Source: Duncaniella muris (lineage in GTDB: Bacteria > Bacteroidota > Bacteroidia > Bacteroidales > Muribaculaceae). Taken from it: a stretch of 64,000 nt of DNA. The stretch is taken from the NCBI RefSeq assembly GCF_003024805.1, contig NZ_PUEC01000014.1, forward strand, positions 27,683 through 91,682, given 5' to 3'. Each line of letters starts with the position of its first letter. Positions within the stretch are counted from its first letter, which is position 1. The notes beneath the pieces were generated by a model. The model had not been told where the DNA came from, made no database searches, and saw only the letters and a list, made by a program, of their open reading frames with translations. Positions 17,916-26,375 of this stretch are shown piece by piece. A program made the translations under genes and the position numbers.

Positions 17916-18650
17916 TCAGCGGTCAACAGGCCAGCTGAACGAGCGCAAACGTCTGAGCAATACGGTTTCACGGCCGTTGCAGTAACTGTCGCAGAGGCGG
18001 TGGAAGGCTGGAGTGTGGCCCGGTTCGGTCAGATGGGCGAGTTCGTGGCAGATGATGTAGTTGCGGAGTTCCGGATCAAGAAAGACGCAGAGGTATGACA
18101 GGCGGATGCGCCTTTGTGTAGGGAAACAGGTGCCGAGCGTGGATTTGCCGTGGGCTATTTCCCATTTGTCTACTCTCAGTCCGAAGCGCTCGGCCAGCCG
18201 ACGGGCTTCAGGCAGAAGAATGTGGGGCGCGAGATGCCGTGCGGCTGTGTGCAGGCAGCGTGAGATGGCCTGCTGCAGCTCCGGCTCTTCGGGATTTCTG
18301 CCGTCAGGCAGGGTTATGATGAAGCGCAGATCTGATGCCGATGCACCTGCTGCAAGGTTTATGGCGGGGGTTGTCTGTCCGGGATTCCCGCGGGCTATGG
18401 TGGCGGTAAAGTTGTGGCAGTCGATTGTCTGTCCTACCGCATAGCGGGGCTTGGGACGGATCGCTTCAAAGTCTGCCTTGTGCTGCTCGATGGCTCTGAC
18501 TATCTCATTTTCGGTGGCATAGGCCGGTATGTTGACACGTAGTCTGCCGTTGATCCAGCGTGCTGAGAGCTTGCCTGATCCGGTGCGCCTGATCACTTTG
18601 ATTTCACCGAGGGTGGGGTGTGATATTCTGAAAGTTGCCAAGTCGGGCAT
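17916..18650 (-). CDS. YgjP-like (DUF45) zinc metallopeptidase
   Basis: The 244-aa protein has the C-terminal zincin motif ICHELAHLTEPGHTPAFH (HExxH with a third His ligand), plus WGSCS-like context (KSTLGTCFPTQRRIRLSYLC). The N-terminus is the usual beta-rich DUF45 part. Members are cytoplasmic or membrane-linked peptidases with poorly known substrates, often near restriction or DNA genes. Here it follows nadK by 49 bases on the same strand and is probably the last gene of that operon. Confidence 0.82.
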   Translation of the reverse strand: MPDLATFRISHPTLGEIKVIRRTGSGKLSARWINGRLRVNIPAYATENEIVRAIEQHKADFEAIRPKPRYAVGQTIDCHNFTATIARGNPGQTTPAINLAAGASASDLRFIITLPDGRNPEEPELQQAISRCLHTAARHLAPHILLPEARRLAERFGLRVDKWEIAHGKSTLGTCFPTQRRIRLSYLCVFLDPELRNYIICHELAHLTEPGHTPAFHRLCDSYCNGRETVLLRRLRSFSWPVDR

Positions 18651-18699
18651 GGTTACTGGGCTTGATGGACAAAATTGGCTTTCGGTCTTTCACTGCATT

Positions 18700-19587
18700 T
18701 CAATCGCGCTTTGAAATGCCCCAGAGGAGTTTGGTGCGCAGGGTGTCAATGAAATTGTGGTCAGGAGTGTGGATGATCTTCGTCACGAATGGCGCTCGGC
18801 GCAGACGGAGTTTCACGTCGATCGGCAGGATGAGCGACCGACCGTCGAGGGTGACGCGGTAGGTGTCGGTCCTTGACTCCACCTCTATATCTATAATGTG
18901 GCTGTCGGCCACCACAAGCGGGCGCATGGTCAGCGAGTGAGGGGCGATGGGTGAGAGCACCCAGCAGGGGGCGGTGGGCTGTACGATAGGCCCTCCGACT
19001 GACAGGTTGTAGGCCGTGGATCCGGTAGGGGTTGAAACTATGAGTCCGTCACCCTGATAAGATGCTACAGGCATGCCGTCGAGGCGGGTGTTGACGGTGA
19101 TCATCGAGGCTGTGTCCTGGCGCAGGATGGCTATCTCGTTGAGTGCGAACCCCCAGCCTGAGACTCCGGCTTTCATGCCTTCGCCTATGCCTTTGCCTTC
19201 AAGCAGAGAGCGTGATTCGACGGTGTACTCGCCGGCGGCGAGTCTGCGGACCATTTCGGGACCTTCGGAAATAGAGTGCTCGGCAAGGAAACCGAGATGG
19301 CCGGTGTTGAAACCGAGTATCGGTATTTCTTTGGTGGCCACACGACGGGCGGTGCGCAGAAAAGTGCCGTCGCCTCCGATGCTCAGACAGAAGTCGGCAG
19401 AGAAATCGTCATTTTCAAAGACATCGTCGGCCGGAAGCGGGTTGCCGGTTGCCCGCGACATGGCTTCGAAGAAATGGCGGTCGATGCAGATGAAGGCGTT
19501 TTCATCTTCGAGAGCTTTCAGCAGAGCGAGGATGTGGGGGATATCTTCGGAACTTTGGCGGCGTTTGCCGAAAACGGCGACTTTCAT
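18700..19587 (-). CDS. nadK: NAD kinase
   Basis: This cytoplasmic enzyme phosphorylates NAD to NADP. The 295-aa protein has the family signatures GGDGTFLRTARR (residues 71-82, with the catalytic Asp), FNTGHLGFLAE, the ALNEIAI segment and SYQGDGLIVSTPTGSTAYNL. It follows the ACT-domain gene by 36 bases. The gene order (regulatory CBS/ACT protein, nadK, with pdxJ divergent) is typical for Bacteroidales. Confidence 0.96.
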   Translation of the reverse strand: MKVAVFGKRRQSSEDIPHILALLKALEDENAFICIDRHFFEAMSRATGNPLPADDVFENDDFSADFCLSIGGDGTFLRTARRVATKEIPILGFNTGHLGFLAEHSISEGPEMVRRLAAGEYTVESRSLLEGKGIGEGMKAGVSGWGFALNEIAILRQDTASMITVNTRLDGMPVASYQGDGLIVSTPTGSTAYNLSVGGPIVQPTAPCWVLSPIAPHSLTMRPLVVADSHIIDIEVESRTDTYRVTLDGRSLILPIDVKLRLRRAPFVTKIIHTPDHNFIDTLRTKLLWGISKRD

Positions 19588-19623
19588 AGGCTTGAAGTGT
19601 GGATGGGGAATGATGGTTGAATG

Positions 19624-20013
19624 TCAGATCTGGAGATAGCGCATCAGCTCGTCATAGCGGCTGCGCATAAGCGAGTCGTCGTCGGCATAGGCCGAGCCTT
19701 CAAGGCCTATGATTTCAAAACCATAGCGTTCGAGCGACCGTGCGGCGGCCTCAGGATCGCGGTGGCTGATGCGGAGCTCGGCCACTATGCGGCTGTCGCT
19801 GCGCTCGCTGTCGGCAGTGACGTTGAGATTAAGCAGATGTGCGTCGGCATCCTCGACCGCACGGGCTATTCTCGATGCGCTGTAGTCACCGCGGCGGCAG
19901 GTGAGCACCAAAGTGCTGCTCTCTTCCATTTTCGGGAAAAGCCGCTCAAGAGTGGCCTCTGCGCCTGCTGCAAAGGCGAGGTTTTGGACGGATGTGCTGT
20001 CTTTTCGGAGCAA
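19624..20013 (-). CDS. ACT-domain protein, remnant of a CBS-ACT protein
   Basis: The ORF has no ATG at its 5' end; the longest form starts with TTG at 20011-20013 (129 aa), and an internal ATG at 19929 would give 101 aa. The sequence from LVLTCRRGDYSASRIARAV to SRYDELMRYLQI aligns from memory with the C-terminal ACT-like part of the roughly 219-aa CBS-pair protein that stands next to nadK in Bacteroides. The two CBS domains that should come first are absent, and only about 130 bases separate it from pdxJ, so there is no room for them. Function is unknown; a small-molecule sensing role is the family expectation. Confidence 0.6.
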   Translation of the reverse strand: MLRKDSTSVQNLAFAAGAEATLERLFPKMEESSTLVLTCRRGDYSASRIARAVEDADAHLLNLNVTADSERSDSRIVAELRISHRDPEAAARSLERYGFEIIGLEGSAYADDDSLMRSRYDELMRYLQI

Positions 20014-20041
20014 AATATTTCTATTTTTTAGTTTTTCTGAC

Positions 20042-20049
20042 TAATTTTG
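20042..20049 (+). promoter_or_regulatory. Candidate -7 box for pdxJ
   Basis: TAATTTTG lies 97 bases before the pdxJ start. A minus-strand TAATTTTG (20076-20083) lies close by and could serve the divergent ACT gene. Neither has a clear -33 element. Confidence 0.4.
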
Positions 20050-20145
20050 CGGGCAAAATCGGTCGGAATGAGCCACAAAATTACAAATAATCATCTATAT
20101 AATGAACTGCCCGGACCGACAAAAAGATTACAGAGCTATTAAAAA

Positions 20146-20862
20146 ATGACAAATCTCAGTGTAAATATCAACAAGATCGCCACTTTGCGCAATGCGCGCG
20201 GAGAGAATGTGCCCGATCTGCTGAAAGTGGCCGCCGACTGTGAAGCTTTCGGCGCCGACGGTATTACTGTGCATCCGCGCCCTGACGAGCGCCACATACG
20301 TCGTGAAGATGTCTACCGTCTGCGCCCGCTGGTGAAGACTGAGTTCAACATCGAGGGCTATCCTTCGCCGGAATTCATTGATCTGGTGCTGAAAGTGAAG
20401 CCGGAGCAGGTGACACTGGTGCCTGACGCTCCTGACGCTCTCACGTCAAGCGCCGGATGGAACGTAGGCGCCAATATGGACTTTCTGACATCGGTGGTCG
20501 ACCGTCTGCGCGAGGCCGGAATCCGCTCGTCGATTTTCGTGGGTACCGAAACTGACAACATCCAGCTTGCAGCCCGCACAGGCGCTGACCGTGTGGAGCT
20601 CTACACCAAGCCTTATGCCGATCTCTATCCGAAAGATCCGGAGGCTGCGGTGGCTCCTTTTGTCGAGGCCGCCCAGGCTGCGTTTTCAGCCGGACTCGGT
20701 GTCAATGCCGGCCATGACCTGAGCCTTGTGAATCTTGAGTTTTTCCATCGTCACATCCCGCGGCTGAGCGAGGTCTCGATAGGCCATGCCCTGATCTGCG
20801 ACGCTCTCTATCTTGGACTTGAAGAGACAATACGCCGCTACAAGGACTGCCTGAAAGGCTGA
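20146..20862 (+). CDS. pdxJ: Pyridoxine 5'-phosphate synthase
   Basis: PdxJ condenses 1-deoxyxylulose-5-phosphate with 3-amino-2-oxopropyl phosphate in vitamin B6 synthesis. At 238 aa it has standard length. Family marks are [15 protein letters not shown] at the N-terminus, [53 protein letters not shown] and [14 protein letters not shown]. It starts at ATG and is the first gene of the block with exbB-exbD-tonB. Confidence 0.96.
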   Translation: MTNLSVNINKIATLRNARGENVPDLLKVAADCEAFGADGITVHPRPDERHIRREDVYRLRPLVKTEFNIEGYPSPEFIDLVLKVKPEQVTLVPDAPDALTSSAGWNVGANMDFLTSVVDRLREAGIRSSIFVGTETDNIQLAARTGADRVELYTKPYADLYPKDPEAAVAPFVEAAQAAFSAGLGVNAGHDLSLVNLEFFHRHIPRLSEVSIGHALICDALYLGLEETIRRYKDCLKG

Positions 20863-20933
20863 CGCGGACTGTCACAGTTTTGGCCTGTCCCCACATTTTA
20901 AAAGTTAAAATCCTCAAACAATCATCTCCCAAT

Positions 20934-21641
20934 ATGTTTCAACAAGAATTCGTAGATACGGTAGCCACTGCTGCCATGAGTTATAATGAAGCGGCACAGG
21001 CCCAGGCTGCAGATATGGTACAGGAACTCTCCGTGTGGGATCTGACCATGCGTGGCGGCTGGATCATGATTCCGCTTGCCGTGCTTTCGATTGTGTGTGT
21101 CTATATCTTCATCGAGCGTTGTCTCGTGATCAGACGTGCGCAGAAAGAAGACCGCTCGTTCATGGAGCGCATCCGTGAATACATCCATGAGGGAGAGATT
21201 GAGAGCGCCCGCCGTCTCTGCCAGAAGACCGATACTCCTTATGCACGTCTGATCGGCAAAGGTATCAGCCGCATAGGCCGCCCGATGAACGACGTGCTCG
21301 TTACCATAGAGAACACGGGCAATATCGAGATCGCAGCCTTGGAAAAAGGTCTGGCCTGGCTTGCCACAACGGCTGCCGGAGGTCCGATGATCGGCTTCCT
21401 CGGGACGGTGATCGGCATGGTCAACGCATTCTATAATCTCGCTTCGGCCGGGAGCAGCGCCAACATCGCTGTGCTCGCCGACGGTATCTACGCCGCTCTC
21501 GTGACCACGGTGGCCGGTCTGATAGTGGGTATTATAGCGCTGTTTGCCTACAACTATCTGGTGGCGCGTATCAACAAGGTGATGAATGCCCTTGAGGCCC
21601 GCACTATGGAGTTCATGGACCTTCTCAACGAGCCCGCATAA
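20934..21641 (+). CDS. exbB: MotA/TolQ/ExbB proton-channel protein
   Basis: This inner-membrane protein forms the proton channel that powers TonB. I chose the ATG at 20934 (235 aa) instead of a longer frame beginning at 20880, because upstream residues look like untranslated leader. TM segments lie near residues 41-60 (GGWIMIPLAVLSIVCVYIFI), 143-165 (LATTAAGGPMIGFLGTVIGM) and 185-205 (ALVTTVAGLIVGIIALFAYN), the ExbB pattern. exbD follows after 14 bases and a TonB-like gene comes next, so the set can energise TonB-dependent receptors such as the SusC protein in this window. Confidence 0.93.
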   Translation: MFQQEFVDTVATAAMSYNEAAQAQAADMVQELSVWDLTMRGGWIMIPLAVLSIVCVYIFIERCLVIRRAQKEDRSFMERIREYIHEGEIESARRLCQKTDTPYARLIGKGISRIGRPMNDVLVTIENTGNIEIAALEKGLAWLATTAAGGPMIGFLGTVIGMVNAFYNLASAGSSANIAVLADGIYAALVTTVAGLIVGIIALFAYNYLVARINKVMNALEARTMEFMDLLNEPA

Positions 21642-21655
21642 AAAACTTTAAGCTT

Positions 21656-22108
21656 ATGGCTCTTAAACGTCAAAACACCATGATGGCGGCTTTCTCGATG
21701 GCGTCGATGACCGACGTTATCTTCCTGCTGCTCATCTTCTTTATGGTGACTTCCACATTCGTGTTCCCGACCGCTCTTGAGGTCAATCTACCTGAAAGTT
21801 CCAAGCAGACGGCACTGAAACCCTCCACTCGCGTCTATATAGACAAGGAGGGAGTCATCTATGCCACGGCCGACCAGTCTGAGCCGGTGGCGATGGATGA
21901 GAACACGCTTCTCGGCTTTCTCCAGTCCATGTCAGCCAATGCCGCTGACGGTGGTGACAACTACATAGCGGTCTATGCCGATGAGGAGGTCACCTATGGC
22001 GCGCTTGTCAGGGTGCTTGATCTCGGTGCGCAGAACAATCTGAAAATGGTGCTTGCCACCAAGCCCGCCCCTGCATCGGCCCGCCCGTCGGCGCAGCAGG
22101 CCAGGTGA
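21656..22108 (+). CDS. exbD: ExbD/TolR biopolymer-transport protein
   Basis: The 150-aa protein has one N-terminal TM helix (VIFLLLIFFMVTSTFVF, about residues 21-38) with the conserved Asp before it (SMTDVI), followed by a periplasmic domain. The Asp is the proton-pathway residue of ExbD. It sits between exbB and the TonB-like gene. The C-terminus is a short Pro/Ala/Arg-rich tail. Confidence 0.92.
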   Translation: MALKRQNTMMAAFSMASMTDVIFLLLIFFMVTSTFVFPTALEVNLPESSKQTALKPSTRVYIDKEGVIYATADQSEPVAMDENTLLGFLQSMSANAADGGDNYIAVYADEEVTYGALVRVLDLGAQNNLKMVLATKPAPASARPSAQQAR

Positions 22109-22159
22109 TCAATATTCCAAATAGTCTCCACACTCAATCCCTACAATCAATAAACACAG

Positions 22160-22975
22160 ATGTCCACTGACGATTCAGGGCGTTCACGCCGAAATCAGCT
22201 GATAGCTCTCCTTGCCACGGTGCTGTTTCATGCCGCGGTGGCGGTTGTGTTGCTCACACTCTGTCTCCGCTATTCCGGATCCGAGTCAAACGAGCGCGTG
22301 TGGCCTCCGGTTGATTCTTCCGAGGTGCTGTTTGGCGGAGAGTATGTGATGGTAGGCGACCGTCAGGAGATAGCTGCCAGCACAAATGAACCCGCCCCGG
22401 CTGAGGCAGAGGCTCAGGAAGCTCCTGCCCCGGAGGCAGAGGCGCTTGTCAATTCTGGCGAACCGGCCCAGCCGGCCCCGGTGGTGAGCAGCGAGCGTCC
22501 GTCGCCGGCCAAGGTCGAGAAGAAGCCGGCTCCGGAGAAGACCGGTCCGACTAAGGCCGAGATCGAGGCTGCCGAACGGGCCAAGCGTGAGCAGGAAGCC
22601 CGTCAGGCTATAGCCAGCAAGGTGCAGTTCGGCCAGAAGAGCACCGGCGGCAATGGATCAGGAAAGGCAGGAAGTGCTGACGGTAATGCAACGGTAGGAG
22701 CCGTGAGCGGAAGCCCCGGTTTCAATCTGAAAGGTCGTTCGCTGGCCGACTGGCACACACCTCCGGCCGGACCGCTCGGCACTATAACTGTCCGTGTGAC
22801 TGTCAACCGTCAGGGCAAGGTGACCTCGGCGTCATATTCGTCAGGTACAGGAGCAGCGGCAGCAAGCCAGTCGACTCGTCAGAGCTGCATAAATGCTGCG
22901 AAAATGTCGCAGTTCTCGGTCGATAATGATGCTCCGGTATCACAGACCGGCACCATCACCTATAATTTCAAGTGA
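22160..22975 (+). CDS. TonB-like energy transducer
   Basis: The 271-aa protein has an N-terminal cytoplasmic stub, one TM helix (LIALLATVLFHAAVAVVLLT, about residues 15-34), a long Pro/Ala/Glu-rich periplasmic linker (about 75-150) and a small C-terminal domain (GTITVRVTVNRQGKVTSASY) like the TonB C-terminal fold. It is the last gene of the exbB-exbD block and ends at a strong terminator. The linker ends in a Gly/Ser-rich stretch. The function is inferred from architecture and neighbours. Confidence 0.82.
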   Translation: MSTDDSGRSRRNQLIALLATVLFHAAVAVVLLTLCLRYSGSESNERVWPPVDSSEVLFGGEYVMVGDRQEIAASTNEPAPAEAEAQEAPAPEAEALVNSGEPAQPAPVVSSERPSPAKVEKKPAPEKTGPTKAEIEAAERAKREQEARQAIASKVQFGQKSTGGNGSGKAGSADGNATVGAVSGSPGFNLKGRSLADWHTPPAGPLGTITVRVTVNRQGKVTSASYSSGTGAAAASQSTRQSCINAAKMSQFSVDNDAPVSQTGTITYNFK

Positions 22976-23024
22976 CGATATTTGCCAATGTGCTGTAAAG
23001 GCGGCACACAGGTAGTAGAAATAG

Positions 23025-23078
23025 AAGCGACACAGTTTTCATTTGCCGGATCAAGGCTGAAAACTGTGTCGCTTTTTT
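23025..23078 (+). terminator. Terminator of the exbB-exbD-tonB block
   Basis: A 17-bp perfect stem (left arm 23025-23041, right arm 23058-23074) is followed by TTTTTT. It lies 50 bases past the TonB-like stop and between convergent genes. Confidence 0.8.
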
Positions 23079-23130
23079 ACGTTTTGGATGTCTGCTTTGG
23101 ATAGTAGCTCCGGATTGTGCTGTCAGGAGG

Positions 23131-23709
23131 CTATTCGGCAGGAGTGTCATCGAAGGTTGCGGCCTCGGACTCTTCCGGGATTTCGAAAATAGAGAAGTTG
23201 ACAGATCCGTAGGCGCGGTGTTCGGTAAAGTGAGGAAGTGAGGAAAAATCGTACTTTTTGGAGTGCTCTATGATGAAGATACTGCCGGGGTGGAGCAGGT
23301 GTGAGCCAAGCACCATTGAAGGAATATCGCCAAAGTCGTCAAGATCGTAGGGGGGATCGGCAAACACAAAGTCAAAGGCCGTCGACGAGTCGCGGATGAA
23401 GCGCAGCGCATCGGTGCGCAGAAGATGCAGATTGCGGTCGCCGAGCTCCTGCTTTACTTTTTCGATGAAGCGGGCCTGGGTGGCTGATTTCTCGACCGAT
23501 GTGACAGAGGCAGCCCCGCGTGATAGCAGTTCGAAGCTGACAGCACCGGTTCCGGCAAAGAGGTCGAGGCAGCGCAGGCCTTCGATGTCGACCATGTTTT
23601 CGATCACGTTGAAAATGTTCTCGCGGGCAAAGTCAGTGGTAGGCCGCGCGGTGATATTGGTCGGGACGTTGAAGCGGCGGCGTCCGTATTTTCCTCGTAT
23701 TATTCGCAT
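23131..23709 (-). CDS. rsmD: 16S rRNA (guanine-966-N2)-methyltransferase RsmD
   Basis: RsmD methylates G966 of 16S rRNA in the 30S subunit. The 192-aa protein starts MRIIRGKYGRR, has the SAM-binding segment CLDLFAGTGAVSFELLSRGA and the catalytic motif FADPPYDL. Its start overlaps the DUF3822 gene end by 10 bases, so the two are translationally linked, as in other Bacteroidota. Confidence 0.95.
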   Translation of the reverse strand: MRIIRGKYGRRRFNVPTNITARPTTDFARENIFNVIENMVDIEGLRCLDLFAGTGAVSFELLSRGAASVTSVEKSATQARFIEKVKQELGDRNLHLLRTDALRFIRDSSTAFDFVFADPPYDLDDFGDIPSMVLGSHLLHPGSIFIIEHSKKYDFSSLPHFTEHRAYGSVNFSIFEIPEESEAATFDDTPAE

Positions 23710-24530
23710 ATGGGAGTTACAATAAGATCAAAAGGTGCAATCATGGCGTCTCGGCCCGCCTTGAACATCTGCGGAGGGAATATCACGGGCATGACGCGGG
23801 AAATGTAGGTGCGCAGTATCGGGGTGATTGCTTCGCGGACAGTCTGGTCACCGGCAAGCAGCAGCTCGTCGGAGTGCGGGTCGAGACCGAGCCGCTGACG
23901 GCAGGCAAGAATATAATAAGCTGCGTTGTCGGGCGTATCGGCCCGGAAAGTGTTGGCCATCAGCAGCCGGTGGCCATCGAGCACAATGACATCGAGTGAC
24001 TTCTGACGGGCATTCACCACCATCTTCAGATTGTTGCCCTGCGCCCCCTTCGAGGCGAAATAGCGGCTGAGGGCTCCGAGGTGGCTCATGATTCTGATGC
24101 GGTGGAATGTGCGGTTGAGAAATCCGCGCAGGTCAGTCTCCAGCCCCATGAGTATGGTCGCGTTTCGGGTTCCGGTTTCATCGGCCTCCATTACGAGGGA
24201 TGAATTAGGGAAGGCGGCGTTGAAAAGCAGCTGCCGGTCTGATTCGGAACTGCATTCCGACGGAACCACGGTCAGCTCTTCAGTCTCTATGACGCATGTC
24301 ACCTGCCTGAAGTCGCTCAGAAGTATAGGGTTGTCATAGATGACGCTTTCGATTGCCTGGAGCCTCGAAGACGCATTAGGATCGAGGACAATCCGCCGGT
24401 AGATCAGCGAATTGTCCTCGACTATAGAGTAGATTGCCACATGGATCTCATCCCTGCTTATGCGGAGCAGGAGGTTGCATATTTCAGGCTTTTCAATCCG
24501 TTGGCTGTCAAAAGATCCGTTTGTCATCAA
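23700..24530 (-). CDS. DUF3822 family protein
   Basis: The 276-aa cytoplasmic protein belongs to DUF3822, a Bacteroidota family thought to have an actin/hexokinase-like ATPase fold. Visible features are an N-terminal strand-rich LLLRISRDEIHVAIYSI, and KMVVNARQKSLDVIVLDGHRLLMANTF, which resembles the second lobe of such folds. The family regularly stands beside rsmD, but its role is unknown. The 10-base overlap with rsmD supports joint expression. Confidence 0.8.
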   Translation of the reverse strand: MMTNGSFDSQRIEKPEICNLLLRISRDEIHVAIYSIVEDNSLIYRRIVLDPNASSRLQAIESVIYDNPILLSDFRQVTCVIETEELTVVPSECSSESDRQLLFNAAFPNSSLVMEADETGTRNATILMGLETDLRGFLNRTFHRIRIMSHLGALSRYFASKGAQGNNLKMVVNARQKSLDVIVLDGHRLLMANTFRADTPDNAAYYILACRQRLGLDPHSDELLLAGDQTVREAITPILRTYISRVMPVIFPPQMFKAGRDAMIAPFDLIVTPICE

Positions 24531-24563
24531 GTTGATAAAGCAGAGTGTGGAAAGGGGTGTGTA

Positions 24564-24947
24564 TTACTGCTTGACGATGTTGGGAACATCGCCCCACTTG
24601 TTGGGTACGGGTTCGCTTTCCTTGACGGTGAACACGAGGTAGATGATACCGCCCACCAGAGGAATGAAGTTAATGAGGAGCCACCAGCCCGAACGGCCGA
24701 TGTCGTGCATGCGTCTTACCGACAGGCCGAGTGCGGGAAGCAGTATGCCGAGATAGACTATTCCGAGAGCGATGGAAGAGAGTGTTTCGCTCCAGCAGAA
24801 AATGACGGAGACAGCAATCATCGCGATGAAAATGAAAAGCATGAACCACCAGTATTCAGAACGTGACGCACGACCTTTGAAATTGCAGTAGTTCACAGTG
24901 AGTGCGCGCTTTACGGCCTCACCGAAAGGAAGTTGAAGCTGATACAT
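24564..24947 (-). CDS. DUF805 inner-membrane protein
   Basis: The 127-aa protein has the DUF805 pattern: FKGRASRSEYWWFMLF before the first TM helix, then hydrophobic segments at about 32-52, 58-76 and 86-106, with the conserved RRMHDIGRSGWWLL between. Its function is unknown; the family includes E. coli YhaH/YhaI. A well-formed promoter lies upstream. Confidence 0.88.
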   Translation of the reverse strand: MYQLQLPFGEAVKRALTVNYCNFKGRASRSEYWWFMLFIFIAMIAVSVIFCWSETLSSIALGIVYLGILLPALGLSVRRMHDIGRSGWWLLINFIPLVGGIIYLVFTVKESEPVPNKWGDVPNIVKQ

Positions 24948-25003
24948 TGTAAGAAGGTATTAATGTTAAGTTTATGTAATGATATAACCTTGACGGTATA
25001 ATG

Positions 25004-25035
25004 CAAAGGTAACAAAAATTCACAAATGAGTCAAA
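25004..25035 (-). promoter_or_regulatory. Promoter of the DUF805 gene
   Basis: Minus-strand TTTG (25032-25035) and TACCTTTG (25004-25011) with a 20-base spacer. They lie 57 bases before the start codon. Confidence 0.65.
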
Positions 25036-25105
25036 TATGGTGAATAAAAATATTCGTGGCGTGAATTCTTTTTAGGCCGGAGTGGGAAAGCTCACGGATT
25101 TTGAC

Positions 25106-25113
25106 TAATTTTG
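25106..25113 (+). promoter_or_regulatory. Candidate -7 box for the DUF4494 gene
   Basis: TAATTTTG lies 44 bases before the start; no clear -33 element was found. Confidence 0.4.
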
Positions 25114-25156
25114 CATGAATAATGTATAAAGAACAAAATATAAATATCTGACAAAA

Positions 25157-25609
25157 ATGGCAAACTGGTTTGAGACGAAAGTCCGCTACGATAAGACAAT
25201 GGAAAATGGCTCGATCAAAAAAGTGACTGAAGCCTATATGGTTGATGCTCTCTCGTTCACAGAGGCAGAAGCCCGTATCTCCGAAGAAATCGCTCACTTC
25301 ACTTCTGATTTTTCGGTGTCGGCTGTAAAGCGCACCAAGATCGCCGAGATTTTCCGTGAAAGAACCGGTGACAAATGGTATCTTGTCAAAGTGGCGTTCA
25401 TCACGCTTGACGAAAAGACCGCTGTAGAGAAGAAATCTATTTCGCAGATTCTTGTCGCAGCCGACAGCTTCAAGGAGGCCTATGACAACTTCATGGAGGG
25501 CATGAAAGGCACAATGGCCGATTTCGAAATCAATACCATCCAGGAGACTCTGATCATGGATGTATATGACGCTGACCTCTCAGGCGACAGCAAGCCTGCC
25601 GATGCATAA
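25157..25609 (+). CDS. DUF4494 family protein
   Basis: The 150-aa protein begins MANWFETKVRYDKTMENGS and contains the conserved TEAYMVDALSFTEAEARI and KWYLVKVAFITLDE segments of DUF4494, a small Bacteroidota family of unknown function. No signal peptide or TM helix is visible, so it is cytoplasmic. It precedes the YggS gene by 44 bases. Confidence 0.8.
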   Translation: MANWFETKVRYDKTMENGSIKKVTEAYMVDALSFTEAEARISEEIAHFTSDFSVSAVKRTKIAEIFRERTGDKWYLVKVAFITLDEKTAVEKKSISQILVAADSFKEAYDNFMEGMKGTMADFEINTIQETLIMDVYDADLSGDSKPADA

Positions 25610-25653
25610 TCCAAGCACAATCATCTTTGAATTCAACCTTTGAAACTTCGCTT

Positions 25654-26328
25654 ATGGCAGGACACGTCACGGAAAATCTTCAAAGACTGCGCGCCACTCT
25701 TCCCGACGGAGTGGTCCTTGTGGCCGTCTCAAAATTTCATCCGTCCGAAGCTTTGGCCGAGGCTTACGAGGCCGGCCAGAGGGTGTTCGGCGAGAGCCGT
25801 GCGCTTGAGCTTGAAGCAAAGGCGGCTGAATTGCCTGGGGATATAGAGTGGCATTTCATAGGCCATCTTCAGACCAACAAGGTGAAGAAGGTGGTGGCCG
25901 CTGCATCGATGATCCACAGCGTGGATTCAGACCGTCTGCTCCGGACCATCGATACCGAAGCGCGCAAAGCCGGGCGCTGTCCCGGAGTCCTGCTGCAGCT
26001 CCATGTGGCCCGTGAGGAAACAAAATTCGGTTTTACACCTGCCGAACTCCTTGAATTTGTCACTCCCCAGCTTGTTGCTTCGCTTGAAGGAGTTGAATTC
26101 AGGGGAGTGATGGGCATGGCCTCCAATGTGGATGACGAAGAGCGCATCCGCGCTGACTTCCGTGAGATCCGCAGGGTTTTCGACAGACTGAAATCTACGG
26201 TATTTGCTTCTTCACCGCGATTTGACACCGTCAGCATGGGCATGAGCCATGACTGGCCGGTGGCAGTGCAGGAGGGGAGCACGATGGTGCGCGTCGGGAC
26301 TTCGATTTTCGGCGAAAGAGAATATTGA
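25654..26328 (+). CDS. YggS-family PLP homeostasis protein
   Basis: YggS/PLPBP proteins bind pyridoxal phosphate without known catalysis and help keep B6 and amino-acid pools balanced. I chose the ATG at 25654 (224 aa); a longer form would need a TTG at 25627. Family marks are VAVSKFHPSEAL with the PLP Lys, FGESRALELEAKA, WHFIGHLQTNKVK, LQLHVAREETKFG, RGVMGMAS and SMGMSHDW. The next gene follows 47 bases after the stop. Confidence 0.92.
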   Translation: MAGHVTENLQRLRATLPDGVVLVAVSKFHPSEALAEAYEAGQRVFGESRALELEAKAAELPGDIEWHFIGHLQTNKVKKVVAAASMIHSVDSDRLLRTIDTEARKAGRCPGVLLQLHVAREETKFGFTPAELLEFVTPQLVASLEGVEFRGVMGMASNVDDEERIRADFREIRRVFDRLKSTVFASSPRFDTVSMGMSHDWPVAVQEGSTMVRVGTSIFGEREY

Positions 26329-26375
26329 ATTCAATAACAGAGAGGGAGAGGAGACATAAGCAGAGCAGTGACACT

